Assembly (NCBI RefSeq): GCF_000452705.1
Contig: NZ_CP007014.1
Span: forward strand, 3,907,501-3,971,500
From: Pseudomonas syringae CC1557
Lineage (GTDB): Bacteria; Pseudomonadota; Gammaproteobacteria; Pseudomonadales; Pseudomonadaceae
Reading direction: 5' to 3'
DNA: 64,000 bases
The position numbers and the translations under genes were made by a program. Position 1 is the stretch's first letter. Each line of letters begins with the position of its first letter. Below the pieces are notes generated by a model. That model worked only from the letters and a program-made list of their open reading frames with translations. It ran no database searches and was not told the origin of the DNA. This document shows, piece after piece, positions 16,821 to 27,966 of the stretch.

Positions 16821-19430
16821 GTGCTTGAAGCCTACCGTAAACACATCGAAGAGCGTGCCGCCCAGGGTATCGTGCCCCAGCCGCTTAACGCCGAACAAAC
16901 TGCAGGCCTGGTCGAGCTGCTGAAAAATCCCCCGGCTGGCGAAGAAGCTTTCCTTGTCGACCTGATCACCAACCGCATTCCGCCAGGCGTTGACGAAGCT
17001 GCCTACGTCAAAGCCGGTTTTCTGTCTGCCCTGGCCAAGGGCGAAGCCACTTCTCCCCTGATCGACAAAAAGCGCGCAACCGAACTGTTGGGCACCATGC
17101 AGGGCGGTTACAACATCGTCACGCTGGTTGAACTGCTCGACGACGCCACGCTGGCGCCGGTCGCTGCCGAACAGCTCAAGCACACCTTGCTGATGTTCGA
17201 CGCTTTCCACGACGTGGCCGAAAAAGCCAAGAACGGCAACGCTCACGCCAAGGCTGTCGTACAGTCCTGGGCTGACGGCGAGTGGTTCAAGAAGCGTCCG
17301 ACCCTGGCCGACAAGATCAGCCTGCGCGTCTTCAAGGTCACTGGCGAAACCAACACCGACGACCTGTCCCCGGCACCTGATGCCTGGTCGCGCCCGGACA
17401 TCCCGCTGCACGCCCTGGCCATGCTGAAAATGGCTCGCGAAGGCATCGTTCCAGACGTACAGGGCTCCATCGGCCCGATGAAGCAGATCGAAGAAATGCG
17501 CGGCCAGGGCTTCCCTATCGCCTATGTCGGTGACGTAGTCGGTACAGGTTCCTCGCGTAAATCGGCTACCAACTCGGTACTGTGGTTCTTCGGCGACGAC
17601 GTTCCTTATGTACCGAACAAGCGTGCCGGTGGTTTCTGCTTCGGCAGCAAGATCGCTCCGATCTTCTATAACACCATGGAAGATGCGGGCGCTCTGCCAA
17701 TCGAATTCGACGTTTCGAACATCAACATGGGCGACGTGATCGACGTTTACCCATACGCGGGCAAAGTCTGCAAGCACGACAGCGACGAAGTCATCACCAC
17801 CTTCGAAATGAAGACCCCGGTGCTGCTCGACGAAGTTCGCGCTGGCGGCCGTATCCCGCTGATCATCGGTCGCGGCCTGACCGACAAGGCGCGTGCCGAA
17901 CTGGGCCTGGGCCCTACCGATCTGTTCAAACTGCCAGAAGCACCTGTCGACACCGGCAAGGGCTTCACCCTGGCACAGAAAATGGTCGGCAAGGCGTGCG
18001 GCCTGCCGGAAGGCAAAGGCGTTCGTCCAGGTACTTACTGCGAACCGAAGATGACCACCGTCGGCTCTCAGGACACCACTGGTCCAATGACCCGTGATGA
18101 ACTGAAAGACCTGGCGTGCCTGGGCTTCTCGACCGATCTGGTGATGCAGTCCTTCTGCCACACCGCGGCCTATCCAAAGCCGATTGACGTGACTACCCAC
18201 CACACCCTGCCTGACTTCATCATGACCCGTGGCGGCGTTTCCCTGCGTCCGGGCGACGGCATCATCCACAGCTGGCTGAACCGCATGCTGCTGCCGGACA
18301 CCGTCGGTACCGGTGGTGACTCGCACACCCGCTTCCCGATGGGCATCTCGTTCCCGGCCGGTTCCGGTCTGGTCGCGTTCGCCGCTGCCACCGGCGTCAT
18401 GCCGCTGGACATGCCGGAATCGATCCTGGTGCGCTTCAAAGGCAAGATGCAACCGGGCGTCACCCTGCGTGACCTGGTTCATGCCATTCCTTACTTCGCG
18501 ATTCAGGCTGGCCTGCTGACCGTCGAGAAGAAAGGCAAGAAGAACGCCTTCTCCGGCCGCATCCTGGAAATCGAAGGCCTGGACAACCTGAGCATCGAAC
18601 AGGCTTTCGAGCTGTCCGACGCCTCGGCCGAACGTTCAGCTGCCGGTTGCACCATCAAGCTGGCCAAAGAGCCGATCATCGAATACCTGAACTCGAACAT
18701 CACCCTGCTGCGCTGGATGATCGGCGAAGGCTACGGCGATGCACGTACTCTGGAACGTCGCGCCCAGGCGATGGAAGCCTGGGTTGCCAACCCAGAGCTG
18801 ATGGTTGCCGATGCTGACGCCGAATACGCTGAAATCATCGAAATCGACTTGGCCGATATCAAAGAGCCTGTGCTCTGTGCGCCAAACGATCCAGACGACG
18901 CGCGTCTGCTGTCCAGCGTTGCTGGCGAGAAGATCGACGAAGTGTTCATCGGTTCGTGCATGACCAACATCGGTCACTTCCGCGCTGCCGGTAAACTGCT
19001 GGATCAGGTCAAGGGTAAGCTTCCAACGCGTCTGTGGCTGTCGCCGCCGACCAAGATGGACGCTCACCAGCTGACCGAGGAAGGCTACTACGGCATCTAC
19101 GGCAAGGCTGGCGCACGCATGGAAATGCCGGGCTGCTCGCTGTGCATGGGTAACCAGGCACGTGTAGAACCGAACTCGACCGTTGTGTCGACATCGACCC
19201 GTAACTTCCCGAACCGCCTGGGTGACGGCGCGAACGTCTACCTGGCCTCCGCCGAGCTGGCGTCTGTTGCTTCGATTCTGGGTCGCCTGCCGACCGTCGA
19301 AGAGTACATGGGCTACGCCAACCAGATCGACACCATGGCAGCGGACGTGTACCGCTACCTGAGCTTCGATCAGATCGCCGAGTTCCGTGAAGCCGCTGCA
19401 AACGCCAACATTCCGGCCTTGCAAGTGTAA
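16821..19430 (+). CDS. acnB: Aconitate hydratase B
   Basis: This 869-residue TCA-cycle enzyme interconverts citrate and isocitrate. The 4Fe-4S ligands are visible in [10 protein letters not shown] and [12 protein letters not shown] near the C-terminus, and the N-terminal HEAT-like domain begins [13 protein letters not shown] choose the GTG start at 16821 because the known family N-terminus begins there and TGAGGG lies 8 bases upstream; the longer ATG reading from 16752 adds 23 unrelated residues. AcnB proteins are known to bind RNA when they lose iron. A terminator follows the stop by about 25 bp. Confidence 0.95.
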   Translation: MLEAYRKHIEERAAQGIVPQPLNAEQTAGLVELLKNPPAGEEAFLVDLITNRIPPGVDEAAYVKAGFLSALAKGEATSPLIDKKRATELLGTMQGGYNIVTLVELLDDATLAPVAAEQLKHTLLMFDAFHDVAEKAKNGNAHAKAVVQSWADGEWFKKRPTLADKISLRVFKVTGETNTDDLSPAPDAWSRPDIPLHALAMLKMAREGIVPDVQGSIGPMKQIEEMRGQGFPIAYVGDVVGTGSSRKSATNSVLWFFGDDVPYVPNKRAGGFCFGSKIAPIFYNTMEDAGALPIEFDVSNINMGDVIDVYPYAGKVCKHDSDEVITTFEMKTPVLLDEVRAGGRIPLIIGRGLTDKARAELGLGPTDLFKLPEAPVDTGKGFTLAQKMVGKACGLPEGKGVRPGTYCEPKMTTVGSQDTTGPMTRDELKDLACLGFSTDLVMQSFCHTAAYPKPIDVTTHHTLPDFIMTRGGVSLRPGDGIIHSWLNRMLLPDTVGTGGDSHTRFPMGISFPAGSGLVAFAAATGVMPLDMPESILVRFKGKMQPGVTLRDLVHAIPYFAIQAGLLTVEKKGKKNAFSGRILEIEGLDNLSIEQAFELSDASAERSAAGCTIKLAKEPIIEYLNSNITLLRWMIGEGYGDARTLERRAQAMEAWVANPELMVADADAEYAEIIEIDLADIKEPVLCAPNDPDDARLLSSVAGEKIDEVFIGSCMTNIGHFRAAGKLLDQVKGKLPTRLWLSPPTKMDAHQLTEEGYYGIYGKAGARMEMPGCSLCMGNQARVEPNSTVVSTSTRNFPNRLGDGANVYLASAELASVASILGRLPTVEEYMGYANQIDTMAADVYRYLSFDQIAEFREAAANANIPALQV

Positions 19431-19452
19431 GCACAGCACCCAGCGTTAAAAG

Positions 19453-19482
19453 AACCCCATCCTAGCGATGGGGTTTTTTTTT
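19453..19482 (+). terminator. Intrinsic terminator of acnB
   Basis: The stem CCCCATC / GATGGGG with a five-base loop is followed by nine T residues, about 25 bp after the acnB stop. Confidence 0.93.
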
Positions 19483-19540
19483 GCGTTCGAGCGTTCCCGT
19501 ACATATATTTTTCACATTTACATGGCTATAGTGACGGCCC

Positions 19541-19662
19541 TTGTTGGGGAGTAGCCTGCTCTTGACCCCGGTCACTGAGCGTTCGTATCAACATTCTCGG
19601 CAGCATGCCGTGGTGCGAACACCTTCTGGTTGGCGAGACCAACGATGCATCCATGCCTAAAG
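19541..19662 (+). promoter_or_regulatory. yybP-ykoY manganese riboswitch
   Basis: The conserved start GGGGAGTAGC is at 19546-19555, followed by the CAACATTCTCGGC segment near 19589 and the closing GGCGAGACCAACGATG near 19632. These match the yybP-ykoY aptamer, which binds Mn2+ and controls manganese exporters. The downstream gene is mntP, the best-known target in proteobacteria. Limits are approximate. Confidence 0.88.
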
Positions 19663-19700
19663 TCGGGCGTGTGGTTGCGTCGTTGACTCATAGCCCGACT
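19661..19700 (+). promoter_or_regulatory. Expression-platform hairpin before mntP
   Basis: The perfect 8-bp inverted repeat AGTCGGGC (19661-19668) and GCCCGACT (19693-19700) ends 10 bases before the GTG start codon, next to the GGAT that would serve as ribosome site. No T run follows, so control of translation rather than of termination is more likely. Confidence 0.6.
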
Positions 19701-19710
19701 GGATATAACC

Positions 19711-20283
19711 GTGAACCCGATTTCCCTCCTCTTTCTTGCGCTTGCCATGTCCACGGACGCCTTTGCTGCGGCTCTCGGTAAAGGAGCAAGCCTGCATAAG
19801 CCACGCTTTATCGAAGCGTTACGTACCGGCCTGATTTTCGGTGCCATCGAGACCATTACCCCGGTAATAGGCTGGGGTATCGGTCAAGTAGCGGCCCGCT
19901 TTGCTGAAAGCTGGGACCACTGGATCGCCTTCACGCTGTTGCTGGTACTCGGCCTGCACATGATCTACAACGGCATCAAACATGACGACGAGGACGAGCA
20001 GGAAAAACCGGGCACCCATTCTTTCTGGATTCTTGCCGTCACTGCGTTCGCTACCAGCATCGATGCACTCGCGGTTGGCGTAGGCCTGGCGTTTGTCGAC
20101 GTCAATATCATGGTCGCTGCGTTGGCTATCGGCCTGGCCACCACCGTGATGGTTACCATTGGCGTGATGCTAGGCCGGGTACTTGGCAGCATGGTTGGCA
20201 AGCGCGCTGAAATCATTGGCGGCATCGTGCTGATCGCGGTTGGCGCGGCCATTCTCTATGAGCACTTGTCAGCGGCGGCTTGA
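19711..20283 (+). CDS. mntP: Manganese efflux pump MntP
   Basis: This 190-residue inner-membrane protein exports Mn2+. It has six membrane segments in two related halves; the conserved acidic motifs are [14 protein letters not shown] (N-terminal half) and [15 protein letters not shown] (C-terminal half). The start codon is GTG, with only a weak GGA site, fitting translational control by the riboswitch just upstream. A terminator lies 38 bp after the stop. Confidence 0.94.
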   Translation: MNPISLLFLALAMSTDAFAAALGKGASLHKPRFIEALRTGLIFGAIETITPVIGWGIGQVAARFAESWDHWIAFTLLLVLGLHMIYNGIKHDDEDEQEKPGTHSFWILAVTAFATSIDALAVGVGLAFVDVNIMVAALAIGLATTVMVTIGVMLGRVLGSMVGKRAEIIGGIVLIAVGAAILYEHLSAAA

Positions 20284-20312
20284 TCCATAACCTCAGCCTG
20301 TAAACGCAGACA

Positions 20313-20346
20313 CAAAAAAACCGCATCTTTCGATGCGGTTTTTTAT
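20313..20346. terminator. Bidirectional terminator between mntP and gdhB
   Basis: The stem CCGCATC / GATGCGG (20321-20338) with loop TTTC is flanked by A and T runs, so it can end transcription of both convergent genes. Confidence 0.92.
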
Positions 20347-20389
20347 TTCTACAGCGAGTGGTGCAACCTGTTGCCAGGCGACCGAAGCA

Positions 20390-23300
20390 TCACACAGTGA
20401 TGCCCTGCCCGCTCATGGCCAGGTCCAGCAACTCACGGTTGGCGACCGCATACATCGCGTAATCGGTGCCGCTCGCTGCGCGGATATCGACCAGCATGGC
20501 GCGCCAGCGCTCAACCATCAGCGAATGCTGCTCAAGCCACAGGGCCAAACGTTCTTCGATGTCCGACGGGCCGTCGGCCATTTGCAGAACCGAAACGGTG
20601 ATCGCCCGCTGTTGCCAGTCGACATCGTCACGGAACGCTTCACGCGCCAGGGCCTGCCAGTTATTTTCCACCGGCAGGCTGCTGATCTGCTGCAAGTACC
20701 AGGTAATGTCCAGCGCGCTGCCCACTGCAAAGTACGCCTTGGCCACGTCGGCAGCATTCTGCCCGGTGACGTCGGAGGCTTCGATGATCGGCAACAGCGT
20801 GTACAGGTGCGTGGTCCCGGCAACCATGCGCGCCAGCAACTCCGGCACGCCGGCTTCGACGTAAGCCTGATAGCGAGTCTGCCAGACCTCACGCGTCGGA
20901 CCTTCGAGCAGTTCGTCGAGCTTGAGACCCAGCGCAGCGAGGTGCGGACCGAAGTGCGCCACATCACGCCCGGCATCCAGCTCGTTGCGACGGCTGCGCA
21001 GGAACCAGCGCGTGGCACGACGGCCCAGACGCATCAGCTCATCCATCAGTGCCAACTGGATTTCAGCCGAAACCTTGTAGTCCAGCGCCTCGATCTGTCG
21101 GAACCAGTGCGGCAGGTGGAAGATGTCACGCACGATCACGTAGGCACCGGCCACAGCAGCAGCGCTCATGCCCGTCGACTCTTTGAGCCGCTGCACGAAG
21201 GTGATGCCCATGTGATTGACCAGGTCGTTGGCGATCTGGGTGCTGACGATTTCGCGCTTCAGACGGTGACCACGCATGGCCGTGGAGAACCTCGCGCCCA
21301 GTGACGGCGGGAACGCAGTTTCCATGTCTCGCGTCAGATAATCATCATCCGGTACGCGGGACTCCAGCAGGGCCTCCTTGAGGTCGATCTTGCTGTACGA
21401 GATCAATACCGACAGTTCGGCACGGGTCAGGCCATGACCGGCTGCAACCCGCTCGGCGATCTGATCTTCGGCAGGCAGGAACTCGATGGCGCGATCCAGC
21501 TTGCCACGCGCCTCCAGATCGCTCATGAGGCGCTTGTATTCAGCAATCCGCTCGTAAGCGCGGCGTGCTGCCAACGACAGCGCCTGAGTCTGTTTGTAGT
21601 TGTTGCCGAGCACCAGATGACCCACTTCGTCGGTCATGCTTTCGAGCAACTGGTTGCGCTGCTTTTCGGTCATGTCACCGGCCTGCACCACTTCGTTGAG
21701 CAGGATCTTGATGTTCACTTCATGGTCGGAGCAGTCAACACCACCGGCGTTGTCGATGAAGTCGGTGTTGGTCGCGCCGCCATTCAAGCCGAACTCGACA
21801 CGGCCCAGCTGGGTCATGCCCAGGTTACCGCCCTCACCCACCACCTTGCAGCGCAACTCGTTGCCGTCGACACGCAACGCATCGTTGGCCTTGTCGCCCA
21901 CATCGGCATGCGACTCTTCACTGGATTTGACGTACGTACCGATGCCGCCGTTCCACAGCAGATCGACTGGCGCTTTGAGCAACGCATGCAGCAGTTCGGT
22001 CGGGGTCAGCTTGTCGGCCTTGATATCGAAGCGCGTCTTCATCTGTTCGGTGATGGCGATGCTCTTCAGGCTGCGCGGGAAGATCCCGCCGCCAGCGGAC
22101 ATGATGCTGGTATCGTAATCGGTCCACGACGAACGCGGCAGATTGAACAAGCGCTGACGCTCGACAAAGCTGGTGGCCGGGTCCGGATTCGGATCGATGA
22201 AGATGTGCAGGTGGTTGAACGCTGCGACCAGTTGCAGCTTGTCGGACATCAACAGGCCGTTGCCGAATACGTCACCGGCCATGTCGCCGATACCGATCAC
22301 ACTGATACTGTCCTGCTGCACGTTGATGTCGCGCTCGCGGAAGTGACGTTGCACACCGACCCACGCGCCCTTGGCAGTGATGCCCATCTTCTTGTGGTCG
22401 TAACCGGCCGAGCCGCCGGACGCAAACGCATCGCCCAGCCAGAAGCCGTAGTCGATGGCGATGCCGTTGGCGATGTCGGAGAAGGTTGCGGTGCCCTTGT
22501 CGGCAGCCACCACCAGGTACGGGTCGTCGTCATCGTGGCGCACCACATTGACCGGCGGCACCAGCACGCCTTCCTTGAGGTTGTCGGTGATGTCCAGCAG
22601 GCCCGAGATGAAGATGCGGTAGCAGGCGATTGCCTCGGCCTGCACTTCGTCACGATTGCCGGTGGTGGGCAGGCGACGAGGCACGAAGCCGCCTTTGGCA
22701 CCGACCGGCACGATGACCGAGTTTTTCACCTGCTGGGCTTTTACCAGACCCAGTACTTCGGTCCGGAAGTCCTCCTCGCGGTCCGACCAGCGCAGGCCGC
22801 CACGCGCTACGTTGCCGAAGCGCAGATGCACGCCTTCGACACGCGGCGAATAAACAAAGATTTCGAACTTCGGCACCGGCTTGGGCAGCTCGGGAATCAG
22901 GCGCGGATTGAACTTGAAGCTGAAGTAGCCCTTGCTCTGGCCATTGGCGTCGGACTGATAGAAGTTGGTGCGCAGCGTGGCTTTGATCAGGTCCAGATAA
23001 CGACGCAGGATGCGGTCTTCGTTGAGCACCTGAACGTCGTCCAGCGCGGTCAGAATCGCCTGCTCCAGACGCAATTGCTTGTCGTCCAGATCGTCGGAAC
23101 CGAGCTTGCGCGCCAGATAGAAACGGGTCTTGAACAGCCGTGTCAGCTCGCGGGCAATGTCAGTGTGGTTGTTCAGTGTGGTCGCGATGTAGCCCAGATC
23201 GAAGCCCAGACGAATCTGCTTCAGGTAACGCGCATAGGCACGCAGCAACGCCACATCACGCCATGGCAGACCGGCAGTCAGCACCAGACGGTTGAACGCA

Positions 23301-25246
23301 TCGTTTTCGGCATCGCCGCGCACGATGTGCACGAAGGCGTCCTGCAAGGTGTCGTTGAGCTGCTGAATGTCGAGGTTAAGGCCTTCGCCGTAGGTAAAGG
23401 CAAAGTCATGAATCCAGAACTCGCGGCCGTTGGCATGGTGCAGGCGGTACGGGAACTCACCCAGCACACGCAGGCCGAGGTTTTCCAGAATCGGCAACAC
23501 GTCGGACAGCGCCAGCGGCGTGTCAGCGTGATACAGCTTGCAATGCAACTGCTGGCGATCACCGGCCAGTGGCTGATAGAAGCTCATCACCAGCGGATTG
23601 GTTTCGCTCAGGCTGAGCACGTGCTGCATGTCGACCACCGCCGAATGCGCAGCAAAGCGCTCGCGATAACCGGCCGGGAAGCCTTTCGGGAAGTCGGCCA
23701 GCACGTTGGTGCCTTGCGCTTCACCGAAGCTTTCCACGACCAGGCTGGCGTAATCGTCCTTCCACGAACGGCAGGCCTGAATAACTTCGTTTTCCAGTTG
23801 GGCAACGTCGATTTCCAGGTTGACCTTAGGGTCTACCCGCAAGATCAGTTGCACCCGCGCCAGCACCGATTCAGAGAAGAACGTCCAGAACTCGCAGTCG
23901 CTGGCCTTCAGGCGATCCATCAGCACTTGCTGGATCTTCTGTCGCACTTCGGTGGAGTAAACGTCACGCGGCACGTAAGCCAGGCAGTAGCAGAAACGGC
24001 CGTACGGGTCTTTGCGCAGGAACACGCGGATCTTGTTGCGTTCCTGAATCTGCACGATGGACATGACGGTCGTGAACAATTCGTCCACCGGTGTCTGGAA
24101 CAGGTCGTCGCGTGGCAGCACTTCGACCACCTGCGCCAGCTCCTTGCCCAGGTGCGCCTTGGCATCGAAGCCGGAACGGCGCTCGACTTCTGCGACCTTG
24201 CGCCGGATGTACGGGATCTGCCGCACGCTCTCGCCGTACACCGACGAGGTGTACAGACCCATGAAACGACATTCCTTGATGACCTTGCCGGACGCATCGA
24301 TCTGCCGGATAGACACGTAATCCGGGTAAGCCGGACGGTGTACGCGGCTTGGATGCGCGGCCTTGGCGAACGACAGCAGCACCGGCTCCTGCAGGTATTT
24401 CACTGCATAGTCTTCGATGTGCAGGTCTTCGTGGCTCAGCCCCGGGCGCAGCAATCGGGTCAGGCCCAGGAACGAGGATTCGTCGTAGACCAGCTGGCCG
24501 CCATTGGCGTCCGTGCGGACTTCGAACTCTTCGTAACCCAGAAAGGTAAAGTGGTTATCCACCAGCCATTGCAGGAAAACCTTGATCTCGGCCTTCTCTT
24601 GCTCGTCGGTATTGGACTGGTTGGCATCGATGCTCGCCAGCAGATCATGCAGACGCGCTTTCATCGGTGCGAAATCTTCGACCGCGACCCGCACCTCGCC
24701 GAGCACCTGCTCCAGCTCACGAGCCAGCACGTTCAACTCGCTGGCGCTGGCGCAACGGTCGATCTCCAGGTACATCAGCGATTCCTGCAGCACGTCTTCG
24801 CCGGTCGCGCCTTTAGGCAGCAGTTCCAGCAGTTCGCCGTTTGCGCCGCGGCGCACGCTGAGCACGGTGGTTTGCAGGGTGTGGATACTGTAGCCGCGGC
24901 GATTCAGTTCGGTACGGACAGAGTCGACCAGAAACGGCAGGTCGTGATGCAGCACTTCAACGGCAGTGTGAGTCGATTGCCATCCGTGACGCTCGTAATC
25001 GGGGTTGTAGACCCGGACCTGCGGGTGAGCGTGTTCGAAACGCTCCAGCAGACGCCAGGCAGACAAGGTGCAGCCTGCCAGATCGGACAGGCGACGCTGG
25101 GTGAGTTCGTCCAGAGAAATGATGCCGAAGAATTGCTCGGCGAACAGCGCCACTTGTGGCAGTGCCTGTTCGCTGATGTGCTGAGCCAGTGCCGCTTGCA
25201 GTTGATGCTGGAAGTCGGATTTGCTGGCTGCGGTGAAGAACGCCAT
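20390..25246 (-). CDS. gdhB: Large NAD-specific glutamate dehydrogenase
   Basis: This 1,618-residue catabolic enzyme oxidises glutamate to 2-oxoglutarate and ammonia. It belongs to the 180-kDa class: a long N-terminal regulatory region with ACT-like segments, a central catalytic domain with VPVGAKGGFV and the nucleotide region, and a long C-terminal helical part. The start is the ATG at 25246 (MAFFTAASKSDFQ), which has GCGGAG upstream and matches the family; a frame from 25321 using TTG is less likely. The whole gene is mirrored by a 1,283-codon open antisense frame, which is a codon-bias artefact. Confidence 0.95.
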   Translation of the reverse strand: MAFFTAASKSDFQHQLQAALAQHISEQALPQVALFAEQFFGIISLDELTQRRLSDLAGCTLSAWRLLERFEHAHPQVRVYNPDYERHGWQSTHTAVEVLHHDLPFLVDSVRTELNRRGYSIHTLQTTVLSVRRGANGELLELLPKGATGEDVLQESLMYLEIDRCASASELNVLARELEQVLGEVRVAVEDFAPMKARLHDLLASIDANQSNTDEQEKAEIKVFLQWLVDNHFTFLGYEEFEVRTDANGGQLVYDESSFLGLTRLLRPGLSHEDLHIEDYAVKYLQEPVLLSFAKAAHPSRVHRPAYPDYVSIRQIDASGKVIKECRFMGLYTSSVYGESVRQIPYIRRKVAEVERRSGFDAKAHLGKELAQVVEVLPRDDLFQTPVDELFTTVMSIVQIQERNKIRVFLRKDPYGRFCYCLAYVPRDVYSTEVRQKIQQVLMDRLKASDCEFWTFFSESVLARVQLILRVDPKVNLEIDVAQLENEVIQACRSWKDDYASLVVESFGEAQGTNVLADFPKGFPAGYRERFAAHSAVVDMQHVLSLSETNPLVMSFYQPLAGDRQQLHCKLYHADTPLALSDVLPILENLGLRVLGEFPYRLHHANGREFWIHDFAFTYGEGLNLDIQQLNDTLQDAFVHIVRGDAENDAFNRLVLTAGLPWRDVALLRAYARYLKQIRLGFDLGYIATTLNNHTDIARELTRLFKTRFYLARKLGSDDLDDKQLRLEQAILTALDDVQVLNEDRILRRYLDLIKATLRTNFYQSDANGQSKGYFSFKFNPRLIPELPKPVPKFEIFVYSPRVEGVHLRFGNVARGGLRWSDREEDFRTEVLGLVKAQQVKNSVIVPVGAKGGFVPRRLPTTGNRDEVQAEAIACYRIFISGLLDITDNLKEGVLVPPVNVVRHDDDDPYLVVAADKGTATFSDIANGIAIDYGFWLGDAFASGGSAGYDHKKMGITAKGAWVGVQRHFRERDINVQQDSISVIGIGDMAGDVFGNGLLMSDKLQLVAAFNHLHIFIDPNPDPATSFVERQRLFNLPRSSWTDYDTSIMSAGGGIFPRSLKSIAITEQMKTRFDIKADKLTPTELLHALLKAPVDLLWNGGIGTYVKSSEESHADVGDKANDALRVDGNELRCKVVGEGGNLGMTQLGRVEFGLNGGATNTDFIDNAGGVDCSDHEVNIKILLNEVVQAGDMTEKQRNQLLESMTDEVGHLVLGNNYKQTQALSLAARRAYERIAEYKRLMSDLEARGKLDRAIEFLPAEDQIAERVAAGHGLTRAELSVLISYSKIDLKEALLESRVPDDDYLTRDMETAFPPSLGARFSTAMRGHRLKREIVSTQIANDLVNHMGITFVQRLKESTGMSAAAVAGAYVIVRDIFHLPHWFRQIEALDYKVSAEIQLALMDELMRLGRRATRWFLRSRRNELDAGRDVAHFGPHLAALGLKLDELLEGPTREVWQTRYQAYVEAGVPELLARMVAGTTHLYTLLPIIEASDVTGQNAADVAKAYFAVGSALDITWYLQQISSLPVENNWQALAREAFRDDVDWQQRAITVSVLQMADGPSDIEERLALWLEQHSLMVERWRAMLVDIRAASGTDYAMYAVANRELLDLAMSGQGITV

Positions 25247-25612
25247 CTGTGGTACTCCGCTTTGGCTTTTATTGGGGAGGCTTGAAGAAGGTGTTGAGAC
25301 CGGGGCTGTCGTCGCACTCAATTGCGAGGACAGCTCCTGATCGAGTGTAAAGCTAAAGTACTAACGCCTGCTGTGTCAGGGTAGTCACATTTGAATTCCT
25401 CATAAAAAAAACTGGACGCATGGGTGACACCCTACACCACTCGTCTGTCATGCAGCTTAACGAGAGCTGAGCGCACACTGCTTACGAGGCTGCGACATAT
25501 TCGGTCATTAGCCCACGCTAAAATCCACACCATGGTTCCGATCCCGGGCGACAATTCAGTCCCGGTGCTGGCAAAATCCATTCCACGCTTTTTCTACCGC
25601 ACTGGAAACCCT
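25247..25612. other. Divergent intergenic region gdhB / conserved small gene
   Basis: This 366-bp region carries the promoters of gdhB and of the small gene on the plus strand. I see a short A run near 25404-25411 but no convincing hairpin, operator or RNA structure. In-frame extensions of both flanking genes into this region are poor candidates. Confidence 0.5.
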
Positions 25613-25972
25613 ATGCAAATCAAGACCGCCACACTCATCGCCAATGCCTGTGACGATGAATACGACAACATGGCGCTGCTCTGCTGCCACGGCGCAGGCG
25701 GCGATCTGTTTTCGCTGACCCGCTTTCCGGATGAAAACGAGGTGGAAATCACTATCGGCGATGACACCTCCCATACGGTCTCCAGCCTCAAGGTCAGCGT
25801 CAGCGCCCAGCGCCTGCTGGTGGAGATCGATCCCGCAGACGCGAAGCAACTGAACGGCCATGCGCAATTTGAAATCGTTCACGCTACAGACGCGGATGAC
25901 TTGCCGGAGGTTCACCGAACCTTGCAAATCATCATGGACAATGTAGGCGAATACGTCAGCGAAATCGCTTGA
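25613..25972 (+). CDS. Conserved small protein of unknown function
   Basis: This 119-residue acidic protein starts MQIKTATLIANACDDEYDNM with GGAAAC upstream. It has no signal peptide or membrane segment and looks like a single compact beta-rich domain. I do not recognise the family. It precedes an amidohydrolase gene by 47 bp on the same strand, so the two may form an operon. A longer reading from 25424 adds an N-terminus rich in R and T that looks like untranslated sequence. Confidence 0.7.
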   Translation: MQIKTATLIANACDDEYDNMALLCCHGAGGDLFSLTRFPDENEVEITIGDDTSHTVSSLKVSVSAQRLLVEIDPADAKQLNGHAQFEIVHATDADDLPEVHRTLQIIMDNVGEYVSEIA

Positions 25973-26019
25973 GGGGCAAAAGCCGGTAGAGTGAGCTTTT
26001 CGCCCCCGAGGAGCTCGAC

Positions 26020-26766
26020 ATGCACACCATTTTCGATGCCCACTGCCACATCATCGACCCGCACTTTCCGCTGATCGCCAACAACGGCTTTCTACCCGAG
26101 CCGTTCGGCGTCAACGAGTACCTCTCGGTGGTCAAACCGCTGGGAATTGCTGGCGGTGCGGTGGTATCAGGTTCCTTTCAAGGCTTCGATCAGGGCTATC
26201 TGCTGGATGCCCTTGCCAAGCTGGGGCCGGGCTTTGTCGGCGTGACCCAACTGCCCGCAAGCGTCACCGATGAAGAACTCGACACCCTGAGTGCTGCAGG
26301 CGTTCGTGCCCTGCGCTTCAACCTCAAGCGCGGCGGCTCGGAGCAGCTCGACCAACTGGAAGTCCTGGCGCTGCGCGTGCATGAGCGTGTGGGCTGGCAT
26401 TCAGAGCTGTACATCGACTCGCGAGAGCTGGCCGAAATCGAAACCCGCCTGCACAAACTGCCCGCCATCAGCATCGATCATCTGGGATTGAGCGCCGAAG
26501 GTCTGCCCGCGGTGCTGCGTCTGGCGGAACGCGGCGCGAAAATCAAGGCCTGCGGTTTCGGGCGTGTCGACTTCCCGGTCCGCGAAGCACTCAGGGATAT
26601 TCACGCCGCCAACCCGAACGCCTTGATGTTCGGCACCGACCTGCCGTCAACCCGGGCACCACGACCATTCCAGGCAGACGACATCGACTTGCTGATCGAT
26701 GCGCTCGGCGAACATGGCGCACGTCAGGCGCTGTGGGACAACGCAGCGCAGTTTTATCGTCGCTGA
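26020..26766 (+). CDS. Amidohydrolase-family (TIM-barrel) metal-dependent hydrolase
   Basis: This 248-residue protein has the Amidohydrolase_2 pattern: the metal-binding FDAHCHIIDPHFP at the N-terminus, a central SIDHLG segment and the C-terminal MFGTDLPSTRAPRPF that supplies the metal-binding aspartate. Relatives are 2-pyrone-4,6-dicarboxylate lactonase and decarboxylases. Its substrate cannot be predicted. The preceding GAGGAGCTCGAC gives a good ribosome site. Confidence 0.8.
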   Translation: MHTIFDAHCHIIDPHFPLIANNGFLPEPFGVNEYLSVVKPLGIAGGAVVSGSFQGFDQGYLLDALAKLGPGFVGVTQLPASVTDEELDTLSAAGVRALRFNLKRGGSEQLDQLEVLALRVHERVGWHSELYIDSRELAEIETRLHKLPAISIDHLGLSAEGLPAVLRLAERGAKIKACGFGRVDFPVREALRDIHAANPNALMFGTDLPSTRAPRPFQADDIDLLIDALGEHGARQALWDNAAQFYRR

Positions 26767-26822
26767 TCATCGTCAAAGGTCGCCACCTGAAAACAGCGTG
26801 AAAACGTCTGTGCACATGCCAC

Positions 26823-26855
26823 GTCCTACATGAATGCAGACAGAACATGTAGGAC
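26823..26855. repeat. Perfect 10-bp inverted repeat between amidohydrolase and moxR
   Basis: GTCCTACATG (26823-26832) faces CATGTAGGAC (26846-26855) around a 13-base loop. It lies 56 bp after the amidohydrolase stop and lacks a T run. It may be a weak terminator or an operator; I cannot tell which. Confidence 0.5.
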
Positions 26856-27002
26856 AATTCTCTAATAACTGACCTACGCCTCTTTAAATGCAATAAAAAG
26901 TGCTCCAGCCGTTAGTCGATACCCGCCTGGATGGATTAAAGTAATGCCCCCAGCTCAGCGGTCACCGGACATAGCTGATTACCCTGCCAGGAAACGTCCC
27001 CG

Positions 27003-27962
<960 letters not shown>

Positions 27963-27966
27963 CCCC

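Noticed and set aside
16707..18482. 591-codon open frame on the minus strand inside acnB
   Set aside because: Antisense shadow of a clear acnB coding sequence with all cluster ligands.
21434..25285. 1,283-codon open frame on the plus strand
   Set aside because: It is antisense to gdhB, matches no family I recognise, and arises because rare stop codons in the antisense frame are suppressed by GC-rich codon use. The protein is rich in H, Q, R and V as antisense shadows are.
25424..25612. Extended N-terminus for the small gene at 25613
   Set aside because: The extra residues are rich in R, T and S, lack a ribosome site and look like untranslated leader.
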